Source of the DNA: Odobenus rosmarus divergens
Lineage: Eukaryota; Chordata; Mammalia; Carnivora; Odobenidae
DNA: 64,000 nucleotides
Direction: 5' to 3'
Assembly (NCBI RefSeq): GCF_000321225.1
Contig: NW_004450302.1
Location: forward strand, 1,384,478-1,448,477
A program made the translations under genes and the position numbers. The notes beneath the pieces are model-generated. The model was not told where the DNA came from, searched no databases, and saw nothing but the letters and a program-made list of their open reading frames with translations. Shown here one piece after another: positions 1 to 32,722 of the stretch (within the stretch, counting starts at the first letter, position 1; every line of letters begins with the position of its first letter).

Positions 1-907
1 TTGACAGAGAGAGACAGCAAGAGAGGGAACACAGGCAGGGGGAGTGGGAGAGGGAGAAGCGGGCTTCCCACAGAGCAGGGAGCCCGATGCGGGGCTTGAT
101 CCCAGGACCCTGGGATCATGACCTGAGCTGAAGGCAGACACTTAACGACTGAGCCACCCAGGCACCCCTCTTATGGTATTCTTAATAGGTCTCCCCGCCT
201 CTAGTCTATACCCTATTGGAATGACCTGTCTGCATCACCTGACATATATGACCACCCCCTTCTTAAACCTGCCTTTTTTTTTTTTTTTTTTTAAGATTTC
301 TTTATTTATTTTAGAGAGAGAGAGTATGAGCAGGCGGAGGGGCGGAAAGGGAGAGAATCTCACCCAGACTCTGCACTGAGTGTGGAGCCAGACACCAGGC
401 TCAATCTCAGGACCCTGAGATCATGACCTGAGCCAAAACCAAGAGTCAGATGCTCAACCAACTGAGCCACCCAGGTGCCCCTAAACCTGTCTATTTTACA
501 TTCATGATTATTTCCTTATTTTCTCTGTATCTTTCTGACCATTCCCCTGGGTTCCATCTTCTGACACCTTTTCTCTGCTTGATAACTCCTAAACTATACT
601 GCTAGTTTGGAACTTCAATGTGACCATATGACTATTAGATATCACTACCCTGGATATGCAACATCCATATCCAAAAGGGATTTACTCTCCACTCACCTAT
701 CCTGCTTTTCCTTCTATATTACCTATATTGACCATTATGCCACCCACCTAGGTAGTTTCTTAAGTCAGAAATCTGTGAGTTTTCTTAAAAGTCCTTTCAT
801 TGATTCTCTACCATTCATTTACTCACCAAAGTCTATTGATCCACAAAGCTGATCCTGTCCATCTCTACTAGCAATGCCTTGGTTAGTTTAAATGCTGACA
901 ATTTCTT

Positions 908-1102
908 GGGCGCCTGGGTGGCTCAGTTGGTTAAGCGACTGCCTTCGGCTCAGGTCCTGATCCTGGAGTCCCGGGATCGAGTCCCGCATCGGGCTCCCTG
1001 CTCAGCAGTGAGTCTGCTTCTCCCTCGGACCCTCCCCCCTCTCATGCTCTATCTCATTCTCTCTCTCAAATAAATAAATAAAATCTTTAAAAAAAAAAAA
1101 AA
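908..1102 (+). repeat. SINEC (tRNA-Lys-derived carnivore SINE), full length
   Basis: This is a representative intact copy. It has a tRNA-like head (GGGCGCCTGGGTGGCTCAG), a CT-rich body, AAATAAATAAATAAAATCTTT and an A tail. It is bounded by the perfect 13-bp target duplication CTGACAATTTCTT at 895-907 and 1103-1115. Other copies in the window are listed in the region entries. Minus copies begin with a T run followed by 'aagattttattt' and end 'gagccacccaggcgcccc'. Confidence 0.95.
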
Positions 1103-1126
1103 CTGACAATTTCTTATGGTATTCTT

Positions 1127-1330
1127 TTTTTTTTTAATTAAAGATTTTATTTATTTATTTATTTGACAGAGAGAGACAGCAAGAGAGGGAACACAGGCAG
1201 GGGGAGTGGGAGAGGGAGAAGCGGGCTTCCCACAGAGCAGGGAGCCCGATGCGGGGCTTGATCCCAGGACCCTGGGATCATGACCTGAGCTGAAGGCAGA
1301 CACTTAACAACTGAGCCACCCAGGCACCCC
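1127..1330 (-). repeat. SINEC, full length, minus
   Basis: It is flanked by direct repeats of TCTTATGGTATTCT (about 1112-1125 and 1331-1344). It inserted right beside the previous SINE. Confidence 0.93.
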
Positions 1331-4054
1331 TCTTATGGTATTCTTAATAGGTCTCCCCGCCTCTAGTCTATACCCTATTGGAATGACCATTTATTGATTT
1401 TTCTAAAAGAGAAAACTAATTGTGTCTCCCCACCATCTAAAATGACTTAGTTTCATTTATACTTGTGTAATGAAGATATAATGAACATCAGGGAGCCCAG
1501 CTCTGCTCTCCTCCCTCTCTCATCAACTGCTTTCACTTCCTTGTCCAGCTGAGCGCTCCTTACTATTTTCTCCAGGCCATCTCACCCAGAATCCTCTGTG
1601 TAAACATAGCCAAATGGGCAAAAGCAGAGGCTGGATGGATCAGGTTAGATCATAAGACTCCTGCATCCTGCTTAGTAACCTGAAGAGGAAGTTCAGTTTA
1701 GTCTAGAACCTCATCAGCTTCCTGAATATGGGAAGTGAGGGACAGGGAGGGGCCTGACCCACTAGAAAGGTCACCAAGCAGGACTGCAGTTTATTCCCTG
1801 ACCTGAGACATGCCCCCGGGAGAAGCAAAAGGAACCCAAAAAAGTATATGCTATAGACCAGAAAGCTGCAAGGTGATAGCCATCATTAAGTTCTTGAAGC
1901 ATTATTACTATGGATGTAGATTAACCAAGCCCAGCTTTAATGAAAATTGTGGGTAACAGAGAGAGTGACAGGAATAATCTTTTAACATCACGTTTTGTCT
2001 CACAAAAGTATTTAAGTATGAAATATAATAATTATATATCATATAAAATAATTTAAAATAATGCATTAACTGTATAATTTAAAAATAAAAATTAAACAAA
2101 TTAACTGTATAATTTATTTATTTTTGAGAGAGCAAGCAAGCAGGGAGAGGGGCAGAGGCAGAGAATCCCAAGCCGAATCCACACTGAGCACAGAGCCGGA
2201 TGCAGGGCTCGATCTCATGACCCTGAGATCATGACCTGAGCTGAAATCAAGAGTCTGATGTCCAACTGACTGAATCACCCAGGTGCCCCTAACTGTATAA
2301 TTTGAAAAAAATTAACCAAACCAGCACCGCTCAATGGCTTTCATCTATAGACAGTATAAGCTCCTTAGCAAGATATACAAGATCCTTAAACTGGCTCCTT
2401 GTAACTGTCCAGCTTCATATCATTATGTGCTTCACTCTTCTTGCCCTAGAAATACTCCTGTATACATTTTCCCAGATATTACATGTTAATTTTCATATTT
2501 ATGTGATTTTGCCCATGTAATTTCTTTTGCTTAGAAATTTAACCCTCTGTTGTCAGTCTTTCTAATAAAGTCCTATCCATTCATCAAAACTGCATCTTCC
2601 CAGATGCTCTGATTCCAGAAAAAAAAAAAAAAAAGGCAGTGGTGGGTGAGGCTTAGGGGCACCTGGCTGGCTCAGTGGGTAGAGCATGAACTCTTGATTT
2701 TGGGGTTGTGAGTTCAGGCCCCATGATGGGTGTAGAGATTACTTAAAAAGCATGTGTGTGTTGAGGGGAGGAGTGCTTAATAAATATTTACTGAATTGAG
2801 CAATTTATTTGTTTAGCTCCCCTATTAAACTCTGAGCTTTCTAATGACCAACTATCCCATGGGAGACTTCCAGTACAGGACAGGGGCTGGCTGGCTAAGT
2901 TGGTGGCGCATATAACTCTTGATCTTGGGGTCCTGGGTTCAAGCCTCACGCTGGGTGCAAAGATTACTTAAAAATAAAAAATCTTTAGGGGCACCTGGGT
3001 AGCTTAGTCGGTTAAGTGCCTGACTCTTGATTTCACCTCTGGTCATGATTTCAGTGTATGAGACTGAGCCCCGTATCAGGCTCAGCGCTGGGCATGGAGC
3101 CTGCTTAAGATTCTCTCCCTGCCCCTCCCCCTCCCTGCTTGCTTGCTCTTCAACAAAACCAAACTTAAAATAAATAAAACCAGAACAGTCCCTGGGCAAC
3201 TCAGGATAGTTGGGTTACCTCACTCCACGAAGATGAGAAATAAGTCATAATCTTTCTATAGCTCTCTCCAGATAACAGTATTTGATAAATATAATTGAAC
3301 AGTAATGTATAAAACAATGGGTGAATCAGACAAAGATGGCTATAAACAGCCCAGTTACCTAAAGAACCAAACACTGGTATAACTTCAATAGTATCAGACC
3401 TGCTTTTTATTCGATAGGTAGGGCTATTTACCAAAGACTAGTATGCATAATACACCTGATATCACCAATGTAGTTTAGACAAATAGCCAGAGAGGAAGAA
3501 AGCAGATAAAAACTTCTGAAAATTTAACACTGTTCATCACCAAATTCCTGTCTGTTTACACTATTAAAACCTGGGAGTAAGTGCTTGGCAGAAAGGTCAA
3601 CCACCACCTACACCTGTGTTTACTCTGAAATTTGGTAACAGAGAAAGTCTCAAGAGCAGCTATAAGAGCAGGCATGTTTCTCCCCACTTAAACAAGGGCG
3701 AAATTTCACTGAGAACTCAATGTGTGTTTTGATTTGCCAAGGGCCACAATAACATTTACTAACTATGGCAAAAAACTCTCTAAATATTCCTGTAGGATGT
3801 GAGTGATTCCCCAAATGTCTGCAATTAAAAAACCTTTACAATCCTACCTCTGTTAATTCCTTACCAACACTGAGTCTGAAGACTCTGCTCATCAGAGTAC
3901 CCCATCATAAGATGTTCCTACAGTACAGTTATCATATGTATGTAAATGCAAGAAACTGCATCACTGGGTCTACCTATAACCCCAACTAACTAGCTAAAAC
4001 TAACTGGTCAGAAGAGAGGGAGAAAATGCTTAACCTCATTTGGTTACTATGTTA

Positions 4055-24994
<20,940 letters not shown>

Positions 24995-25800
24995 TCCCTT
25001 TCGCCGGGCCTCAAAAAGGGGAAAAAGTTCCCCAGCACTCCAAAAAGTAACCCCCACCCACCCCCCCAACCCCACGCCTACCAAAGCGCCCCTCGAAGGG
25101 GGTGGGGAGGGAAGGGACGGTAGCCCAGGCTCCTCCTCCCTCCCGACTCCTCAGCACCCTCCTACATGAGGTGGGGGGTGAAGGAGCCAGAAAAGAAATG
25201 AGAGTTCCTCAGCAGTGGAGTTGCGAGACAACGGGTAGCTGCTCAAGTCTGTTTCCCCTCCTCCCCCCGCCGAGCCAATCCTCAGGCCCGGGCGCCGGGG
25301 AGGTCGAGGAAGTAGGAAGCCGACGGCCCCGGGCTGTGGGGCCGACTCCGGCTCTGGGGCCCTGTGAAGACTGCGCGGGCCCTTCCCCTACCCGGTAGCC
25401 CGGCTCGGGGCGGCTTCCTGTCGCTGGGGTCCCGCGGCCTAGGTGCCTCACGCCCCCTTTGTCCCTCGCTCCTGAGGGAGCCCCTCTTCTTGCCTCCGCC
25501 TCACCTCAACACCTCACACACTCACTCGCTCCCTCACACAGACTCAGTCACACACTAGGTTAAACCGAAACGGCACTTGGCGGGGGGAGGGGGGCGATCC
25601 CAGGAAACACCGCGAGAATCCTGTGGACTCTCGCGGTATTTCGTGCTTCCCTTTCACCTCTCACCACGGCTTGCTCAAAAAACGCGAGACTAGGTCCTGA
25701 ACAAGAAACGCGTTCCGCCAGATTCTCGCGATAAGATCCCCGCTCTCCATTTGAGCAAAGCTTTATTGAAACGGCGGTATAATTTTTTTTATTCAAAACT
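24995..25800 (-). promoter_or_regulatory. CDK12: CDK12 5'UTR and CpG-island promoter
   Basis: The GC- and CpG-rich sequence upstream of the CDK12 ATG falls sharply to AT-rich DNA after about 25750. Several TCTCGCGA-type motifs lie at 25611-25617 (CGCGAGA, reverse), 25629-25636 (CTCTCGCG), 25683-25689 (CGCGAGA, reverse) and 25724-25732 (TTCTCGCGA). No TATA box was seen. The transcription start cannot be placed from sequence. By analogy with the short human leader it probably lies within 25250-25600. Confidence 0.75.
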
Positions 25801-25959
25801 TTATTGATAACTCATTGAACAAATATTCCCAGGCTCCGGCACAAAACTAATTTTGCATATTTTATAACAACTCTTTCAATTACGAGGATGAAAATATTGT
25901 CAACAGGACAAAGGGCGAATGTGGGGACATTTCAACCCAAGTCCTTAAGTATTAACAAT

Positions 25960-26150
25960 GCTTCCCACTTCCATAGAGTATACTATGCGCATTATCTCTA
26001 ATTCTCATACTGCTCTGCAAAACACGATATCCTCTTCCCTATTTTACAGATAAGGAAACTCAGAGTCACAGAAGTTAAAGCTAGTCCAGCAAGTGCCAAA
26101 AACGAGATTTAAATTATCTTAACACCAAAGCACAGCTCTTGTATAGTGTA
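25960..26150 (-). repeat. MIR SINE
   Basis: 'attttacagataaggaaactcagag' and neighbouring sequence match antisense MIR. Confidence 0.75.
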
Positions 26151-27474
26151 GCACTTCCTCTCTCCGCTCTGTTTAAAATCTTAACCTGAAAACTCATCCC
26201 CTCTTGGGATCATCTGTGGCTTTTCTGGAATCATTTAGCCTTTTATCTTCACACAGAAGATTATAATTATGAACAAGTAGAACGTAGTATTCATGAGCAA
26301 GAAAATAAATAATATCTGCCCTTCATTTTTTACTTTTCAGAACTTTGCACACGTTAACTTATTACATCTCCACAACAATCATCTACAATAGGATTGTATA
26401 TGTGAGGAAACTAAGGCACCAAGAAGTTAAATGACTTATCCAAAATTCTTCATTCTTTTCTTCATCAAATTTATATGAGAATTTAAGGCCCTCCTCTGTG
26501 AAAGTGTCCTTTCCCATAAGGCCATCAAGCAAGATCTGGAGAAAATATACCACAAGATATAAGATGATAAATATCATAAGAATGATACAGAGCACTGCAA
26601 AGGTTCTAAAGGAGGTTGGGAGTGTTAAGGAAAAGCTTTATAAATATAGGGCATTTGAGTTGGATCACAAAGACTAGGATATGTATATGCAAAGATGGGA
26701 AGATTAGGGACACCTGGGTGGCTCAGTCAGTTAAGTGTCTGCCTTAGGCTCAGGTCATGATCCCAGGCTCCTGGGATTGAGTCTTGCATGGGGCTCCCTG
26801 CTCAGCAGGGAGCCTGCTTCTCCCTCTGCCTGCCCTCCCCCAGCTTGTGCTCTCTCTCTCTGTTAAATAAATAAATAAAATCTTAAAAAAAAAAAAAAGA
26901 TGGGAAGATCAGCCAGTAAAATAGGGGCCAGAAAACACCCTGAATGTAGGCAGAAGAATCCACTCTCAAAATCACTCCCTGAAAATGTTCTTGTTGCTTT
27001 TGGTCACATGGGTACCAAAAAGAAAATTTTTTACCTAAATGTTTGAGTCCATAAACATTGGCTAAAAATGAAAAAGGTAAACTTTTTAATTAACCATGGA
27101 AGAAAATGTAATGCCATCAAGAAAAAAAGGATAGACTTCAGTACTGGAACTCAGATATGGTAACTCCTCATGCACTGCTGCAAGAGAGCCTGGATATAAA
27201 AATATAAAAGTCCCCACCAGTGTCTGACATGATAGCCAATGGCATGACTTAGTGGCAGACTGGATGAAATGACTGAGCTACCTTATCAAACGTTGGCATG
27301 AGTTCAGCAAAATTACTCTGATTTTTTATATCTTTTAAATGAGATTAAGTTTTTGACCCAGGATGCACCCACACCCACAGTAAAATAGAAAAGTGGGGAC
27401 AGCAGAAGGAATTATGGTAATGTGTCAAATAAATCTTGAATAAAATTCATCATCTAAATTAAACAGTAGTTGAT

Positions 27475-27880
27475 GGGGCTCCTGGGTGGCTCAGTCATCG
27501 GGCGTCTGCCTTCAGCTCGGGTCATGATCCCAGAGTCCTGGGATTGAGCCTGGCATCGGGCTTCCTGCTCAGCGGAGAGCCTGCTTCTCCCTCTCCCACT
27601 CCCCCTGCTCGTGTTCCCTCTCTCACTGTGTCTCTCTCTGTCAAATAAATAAATAAAATCTTTAAAAAAAAATAAACAGTAGGGCGCCTGGGTGGCTCAG
27701 TTGGTTAAGCGACTGCCTTCGGCTCAGGTCATGATCCCAGAGTCCTGGGATCGAGTCCCACATCGGGCTCCCGGCTCAGCGGGGAGCCTGCTTCTCCCTC
27801 TGACCCTCTCCCCTCTCATGCTGTCTCTCTCTTTCTCTCTCTCAAATAAATAAATAAAATCTGTAAAAAAAATAAAAAAA
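27475..27880 (+). repeat. Two SINECs inserted serially at one site
   Basis: The first copy is 27475-27670 and the second 27683-27880. The target TAAACAGTAG occurs three times, at 27460-27469, 27673-27682 and 27881-27890. Confidence 0.9.
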
Positions 27881-30800
27881 TAAACAGTAGTTGAAACTTT
27901 CTTAATTATCTAATGGTTGCCTACTGAAGACTAGAGACTCCTGATGAATGAATGAATGAAGATTTTACTGAATTTTTATAACATATTTCTATAGCACTGT
28001 TCAATTTTCCATAGAACTCTGTTAAGTCTGTCAATGGATATCAGTTGAATAAATAATCAGGTGAGGTGGCCAAGATGGGTATTACTACATGCATCTACTA
28101 AAAGTTGAAACCGAGACGCAGGAGTTAGAGTACGTTTCCATTAAGTGTAGGAAATGCCAGGAGCAAGGACAGCTCTTTCTTTAATCTTAGATCAGTACTC
28201 TTTCTATTGCAGTACGCTTTCTCTTTTTGTTGGATACAGTTGTACTCTAATGTCAATAATCTCTCAATAAAGCTGGGAAAAAATTTCTACTCTAGGAAAT
28301 ATATTTTGTCCAAGTGTTTAAATACAAAATCAAGTGTAAACTGCAGAAATTTGTCCAACAATTGGCGAAAATAGTGCTTTTATAAAATAAGGTTTGCTTC
28401 ACTCTACAGAAAAACTTTGAACTCAGAAATTCCAGGACTGCACAATTTGCTTTATTTGCATGACCTCCCAGGGCAGGGAGTTAGGGCAACTCTATGAACC
28501 CCAAGGTAATCAGTCAGATGAAGACTATACTTCCGTGTAAATCCCTCAGAGAAAGTCAGAGAGCTTCTCTTTAGGCTGTACTCAAGAGGAAATATTTAAC
28601 TAAAGTCAATAACTCCCCCAACCCCACCCTGGATCAATTTATTAGTTTAGATTTTAGGTTTAAAGAGTCCTCTGAAATCTCCGTCAAAGCTTAGTCATTT
28701 AAAATTTGACCATTGTCCCCTTTATGCCATATACAAAGATCGCTCCTATGTGCACCTTGGATGATTTTCTTGTTTAATGACATGTCTCTCCTATCTTTAC
28801 TTTTGGAGTACAAATTTTTCAATAATGTCATTTTATCCACATTTTCAGATGAGAAATAACTTCTTATTCTATTCTGTAAACAAAATTTGGTAAAGTTTAT
28901 TTTCAAGCTTATAAGGTTTAAAATTACCTAGCTACACTTGGTATAGACATTATTGTATACAGTTTCCATGAGGAAATGAAGCTGTATATCTAGTATTGAT
29001 ATTTTGGGCACAATAATAAATTAACAAAAAATTTTTGAGTAATTGATTATTATGACCATATTTTCAGAACTCGAAATCAGGTGAGTTCATCAAAGTTTGG
29101 GGCTGTGTTTTCCTGTTTATGTTACCAGATCCTACCTAATACACAAGTATTAGGGTTCCATAGAGGCTTGTCAGCATTTTAAATATGAATTATCTTTGAG
29201 GGGCACCTGGGTGGCTCAGTCGATTGAGCATCTGGCTCTTGATTTCAGCTCAGGTCTTGAACCCAGGGTCGTGGGATCAAGCCCTGAGGTGGGCTCTGCA
29301 TTCAGCGGAGAGCCTGCTTGAGGGTTCTTTCTCTCCCTCTCCCTCTGCCCCTCCCTCATTTGTGTGCTCTCACTCCCTCTCAAATCAATAAATCTTTAAA
29401 AAAATAAATATGAATTATCTGAATATTCTCATTTGGATAAAATGTTCTCTGTACCTCATCAGTTTGAAAGTTGCTAGATTTACATTACATAATATTTGGA
29501 AAACACTTTTTTTTTATAGATTTTTTTTAAATGTTTTATTTATTTATTCATGAGAGAGAGAGAGAGAGAGGCAGAGGCAGAGGGAGAAGCAGGCTCCCTG
29601 CCTAGCAGGGAGCCCGATGTGGGACTCGATCCTAGGACCCTGGGATCATGACCTGAGCCGAAGGCAGACGCTCAACCATCTGAGCCACCCAGGCACCCTG
29701 GAACACACTTTTTTTTTAAAGATTTTGTTCATTTATCAGAGAGAGCAAGTGAGAAAGCACAAGTGGGGGGAGGGGCAGAGGCAGAGGGAGAAGCAGGTGG
29801 GGGGCTCCACTCCATCCCAGGACCCCAGGATCATGACCTGAGCTGAAGGCAGACGCTCAACTGACTGAGCTACCCAAGCACCCCTGGAACACATTTTTAT
29901 ATTAAAAATATTCATTGATTATCTGAAATTCAAATTTAACTGAGTGTTCTGTATTCTATCTGGCAACTCTATCAATTTATCCCAACAATATGCATTGAGT
30001 CTCTGACATGTGTCAGGGGCTAGTCTAGGCAATGTTACTAGACAGTAGTGAAAGAAGTAGACCCAGTAAAACCTTCCTGGAGGTAGCAATCTAACAGGGA
30101 AGACAGGAATTAAACCATCATGTACTTAATACATTTCAGTGGTGAAAGTGCTATTAAAGAGAAGTTTGAGGGACACCTGGGTGGCTCAGTCAGTTAAGTG
30201 TTGGACTCTAGGTTTTGACTCAGGTCACAATCTCGGGGTTGTGAAATCCAGCCCTGCGGTGGGCTCTGCACTCAACTTGGGGTCTGCTGGAGATTCTCTC
30301 TCCCTCTTCCTCTGCCTCTTCCCCCACCTTGCACACCCACACGCATACACTCTCTCATATAAATAAATACAATCTTAAAAAAAAAGAGAGGGCGCCTGAG
30401 TGGTTCCGTCAGTTAAGCATCTGCCTTCGGTTCAGGTCATGATCCCTGGGTCCTGGGATCAAATCCCATGTTGGGCTCCCTGCTCAGCAGAGAACCTGCT
30501 TCTCCCTCTCCCTCTGCCCCTCTCCTGCTCGTGCTCTCTCTGTCTCTCTCCCATCAAATAAATTAAAAAAGAGAGAGAGAGAAAAGTTTGAAATAATGTA
30601 ACAGAGGACCTGATCCAGTCAGGGGCTAGAGAAGACTTCTCTAGTCTAGAGGAAGACAATTGACGTCTGAATAAGAAGGCCTTAGTGATGTGAAGGGGTC
30701 AGGTGGAGGAAGGCCTCTCCCAGCAGTTAAAAAGGTCTGTTCGAGGACGTTTGGAAAGAGTGCAGGAATTTTCTTTTCTTTTTCTTTTTTTTAAAGATTT

Positions 30801-32398
30801 TATTTATTTGACAGAGAGAAAGAGCAAGAGAGCACAAGCAGGGGAGCAGTAGAGGGAGAGGGAGAAACAGGCTCCCCACTGAGCAGGGAGCCCAATGTGG
30901 GGCTTGATCCCAGGACCCTGAGATCATGACCTGAGCCGAAGGCAGATGCTTAACCAAACTGAGCCACCCAGGTGCCCTGAGTGCTGGAATTTTCTGCATG
31001 AGAAAGAAGGAATTGGCAAGGGGAGAGGAGATGGGTCTAGCATGGTTTCGTAGGCCCAGTAAAACATTTGCCTACTGGGCCCAAGTGCCGTGGTAGGTAG
31101 GCAGTGGGGAGTCAGAAATGAAGGCCAAATCCTGCCCTAAGAAACTCACTACATAGTGACTCAAAGAAATGAGGATAAAGAGGAAAAGGTAAGAAATAAA
31201 ATTTGAATCCAACTTTCAAAGAGCATGGTCATAGATATCTTTGTGGTAGTGAACGTGTTCCCAGACACTTCCAAAGATTTGTTATTGAATTTACACTGCT
31301 GTGCCCACTCACCTGAACTGTAGTTATCTGCTGGAATGGTTTTGGAGGATGTTTGAATAGCATTTTTGAAATGTGGCAAGTCTGAGACTGAAAAGCCAGT
31401 AGAAATCCACTAAATATCCTTGCAGCGAAATTAGGTAAAATCTAACTTCAGAGCAGTTATTTTCAAAGATGTGTTTGGAAAAAGAACATTAAAACAAAAA
31501 CAAACAAAAACCAAAACAAACAAAAAACAAGCCTTGACTACGTTAAGAACTTTGAAAGAGAGCCGCCTGGGTGGCTCAGTTGGTTAGGCAACTGCCTTCG
31601 GCTCAGGTCATGATCCTGGAGTCCCTGGATCGAGTCCCGCATTGGGCTCCCTCCTCGGCGAAGAGCCTGCTTCTCCCTCCAACCCTCCCCCCTCTCATAT
31701 ACTCTCTCTCATTCTCACTCTCTCAAAATAAATAAATCTTTAAAAAAAAGAACTTTGAAGGAATACTAGCTTTGTATTTTAGCCTGGTTCTCCAATTCCA
31801 GTGGCCACAAACTTCTCAGCATTACTCAAAATTTCTTGTGTGGATTTACTGATAGAAGAGACAGGACTACACATTCTTTGTAGTATAGAGTACAAGCTAA
31901 ACTGCTTGTTTTTACTATGATTACAAAATAGGGACACTACCAATTGTGTTACACCTTGGTATATAATTAAAAGCATCCGATGCTCTGAACTGCTACAAGT
32001 TTAGTTTAAGCCAAAGGTAATCCTAATACCAAATTCTAATACCAAATCTCCCAGATCTTAAAAAAAAAGAAAATTGGAATTGCGTATTTCTGAAATTTGA
32101 GAAAAAATTAGGAAATGGGAATGAAGTGAATTGGGCTGGCTTGGAACGTCGTGTTACAAAGAGCCAATATAAATTTTTCCATCTAGTATCTCAAGAAATA
32201 GTATTATCTTTAATAAAATATTTCTGATACCAATATTCTTTGAAATACTAAGTCCTTCAGTAAAGAGATCCCAGGATTTTAATTTACGAAAGCCTTTGCC
32301 ATTCCGAAGCTGAATCAAGCGCGGACAGCAAACACCAGAGCTAAAAGCAGTTAAGTCTGGAGACAACCGAGCGGTAAAAGTAGGCGTAATTGGAAAAA

Positions 32399-32408
32399 TC
32401 TCGCGAGA
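32399..32408. promoter_or_regulatory. TCTCGCGAGA palindrome
   Basis: This is an exact 10-bp palindrome in the MED1 promoter. The motif is known at CpG-island promoters of housekeeping genes, where BANP binds the unmethylated form. Confidence 0.8.
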
Positions 32409-32511
32409 AGCACCTCATTCACTATTTTTCGCGATATTTTGGTGCCCAGCCTTTTTTCCATCTCTCGCAGGATCACGGTTAATCTCGCGATATTTGGGAA
32501 GTTCCGTTGGG

Positions 32512-32522
32512 AAGATGGCGGC
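32512..32522 (+). promoter_or_regulatory. YY1-type site AAGATGGCGGC
   Basis: This is an exact match to the promoter-proximal YY1 consensus. Its ATG (32515-32517) also opens the short upstream ORF. Confidence 0.75.
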
Positions 32523-32568
32523 GGCCGGGAGCACCCTTCTCTTCTTGCCGCCGGGGACTTCAGACTGA
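32515..32568 (+). other. Candidate upstream ORF in MED1 5'UTR (17 codons)
   Basis: ATG at 32515 in strong context (AAGATGG) reads MAAAGSTLLFLPPGTSD and stops at TGA 32566-32568. That is 129 nt before the MED1 ATG, in a leader that would be transcribed if the start lies 5' of the YY1 site. It could lower MED1 translation by requiring reinitiation. No peptide function is claimed. Confidence 0.5.
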
Positions 32569-32697
32569 GCCTTCCCTGGAAGAGTGGGGACGGCCGGTGC
32601 CCTGCGTCCCGGGAGCCCGAACCAACTTGGTTCCTTCGTTAGTGGTGGGGAAGGGCTTATCCTCTTGTGTAGGATTCAGGACCTCCCCACCGTCGGG

Positions 32698-32722
32698 ATG
32701 AAGGCTCAGGGGGAAACCGAGG
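32698..32722 (+). CDS. MED1: MED1 coding exon 1
   Basis: It encodes MKAQGETE plus one base, with donor GAGG|GTGAGT. The start is chosen because the sequence matches the conserved MED1 N-terminus and joins exon 2 as ESEKLSKM in phase. Confidence 0.96.

Larger units (their letters stand above)
25801..32394. other. CDK12-MED1 intergenic region
   Basis: Minus MIR fragments are at about 25960-26150 and 26340-26450. Plus SINEs are at 26706-26898, 27475-27670, 27683-27880, 29199-29405, 30170-30385, 30390-30570 and 31560-31748. Minus SINEs are at 29510-29698, 29710-29884 and 30790-30978. No gene-like ORF or splice structure was seen, and 27900-29190 is unannotatable. Confidence 0.7.
32395..32697 (+). 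promoter_or_regulatory. MED1: MED1 promoter and 5'UTR
   Basis: The region is CpG-rich and TATA-less. It holds a perfect TCTCGCGAGA palindrome at 32399-32408, a TTCGCGATAT site near 32428-32437 and TCTCGCGATAT near 32483-32493. A YY1-type AAGATGGCGGC is at 32512-32522, a motif that usually sits just downstream of the start of transcription. The start is therefore probably within about 32450-32515 (inference). Confidence 0.75.

Noticed and set aside
908..980. tRNA-like head sequences as tRNA genes
   Set aside because: They are SINE heads repeated dozens of times, without a tRNA cloverleaf and followed by SINE bodies.
24995..25084. 30-codon N-terminal extension of CDK12 open upstream of the ATG
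   Set aside because: It begins with TTG, has no in-frame ATG, is G-rich leader sequence, and the known protein starts at MPN.
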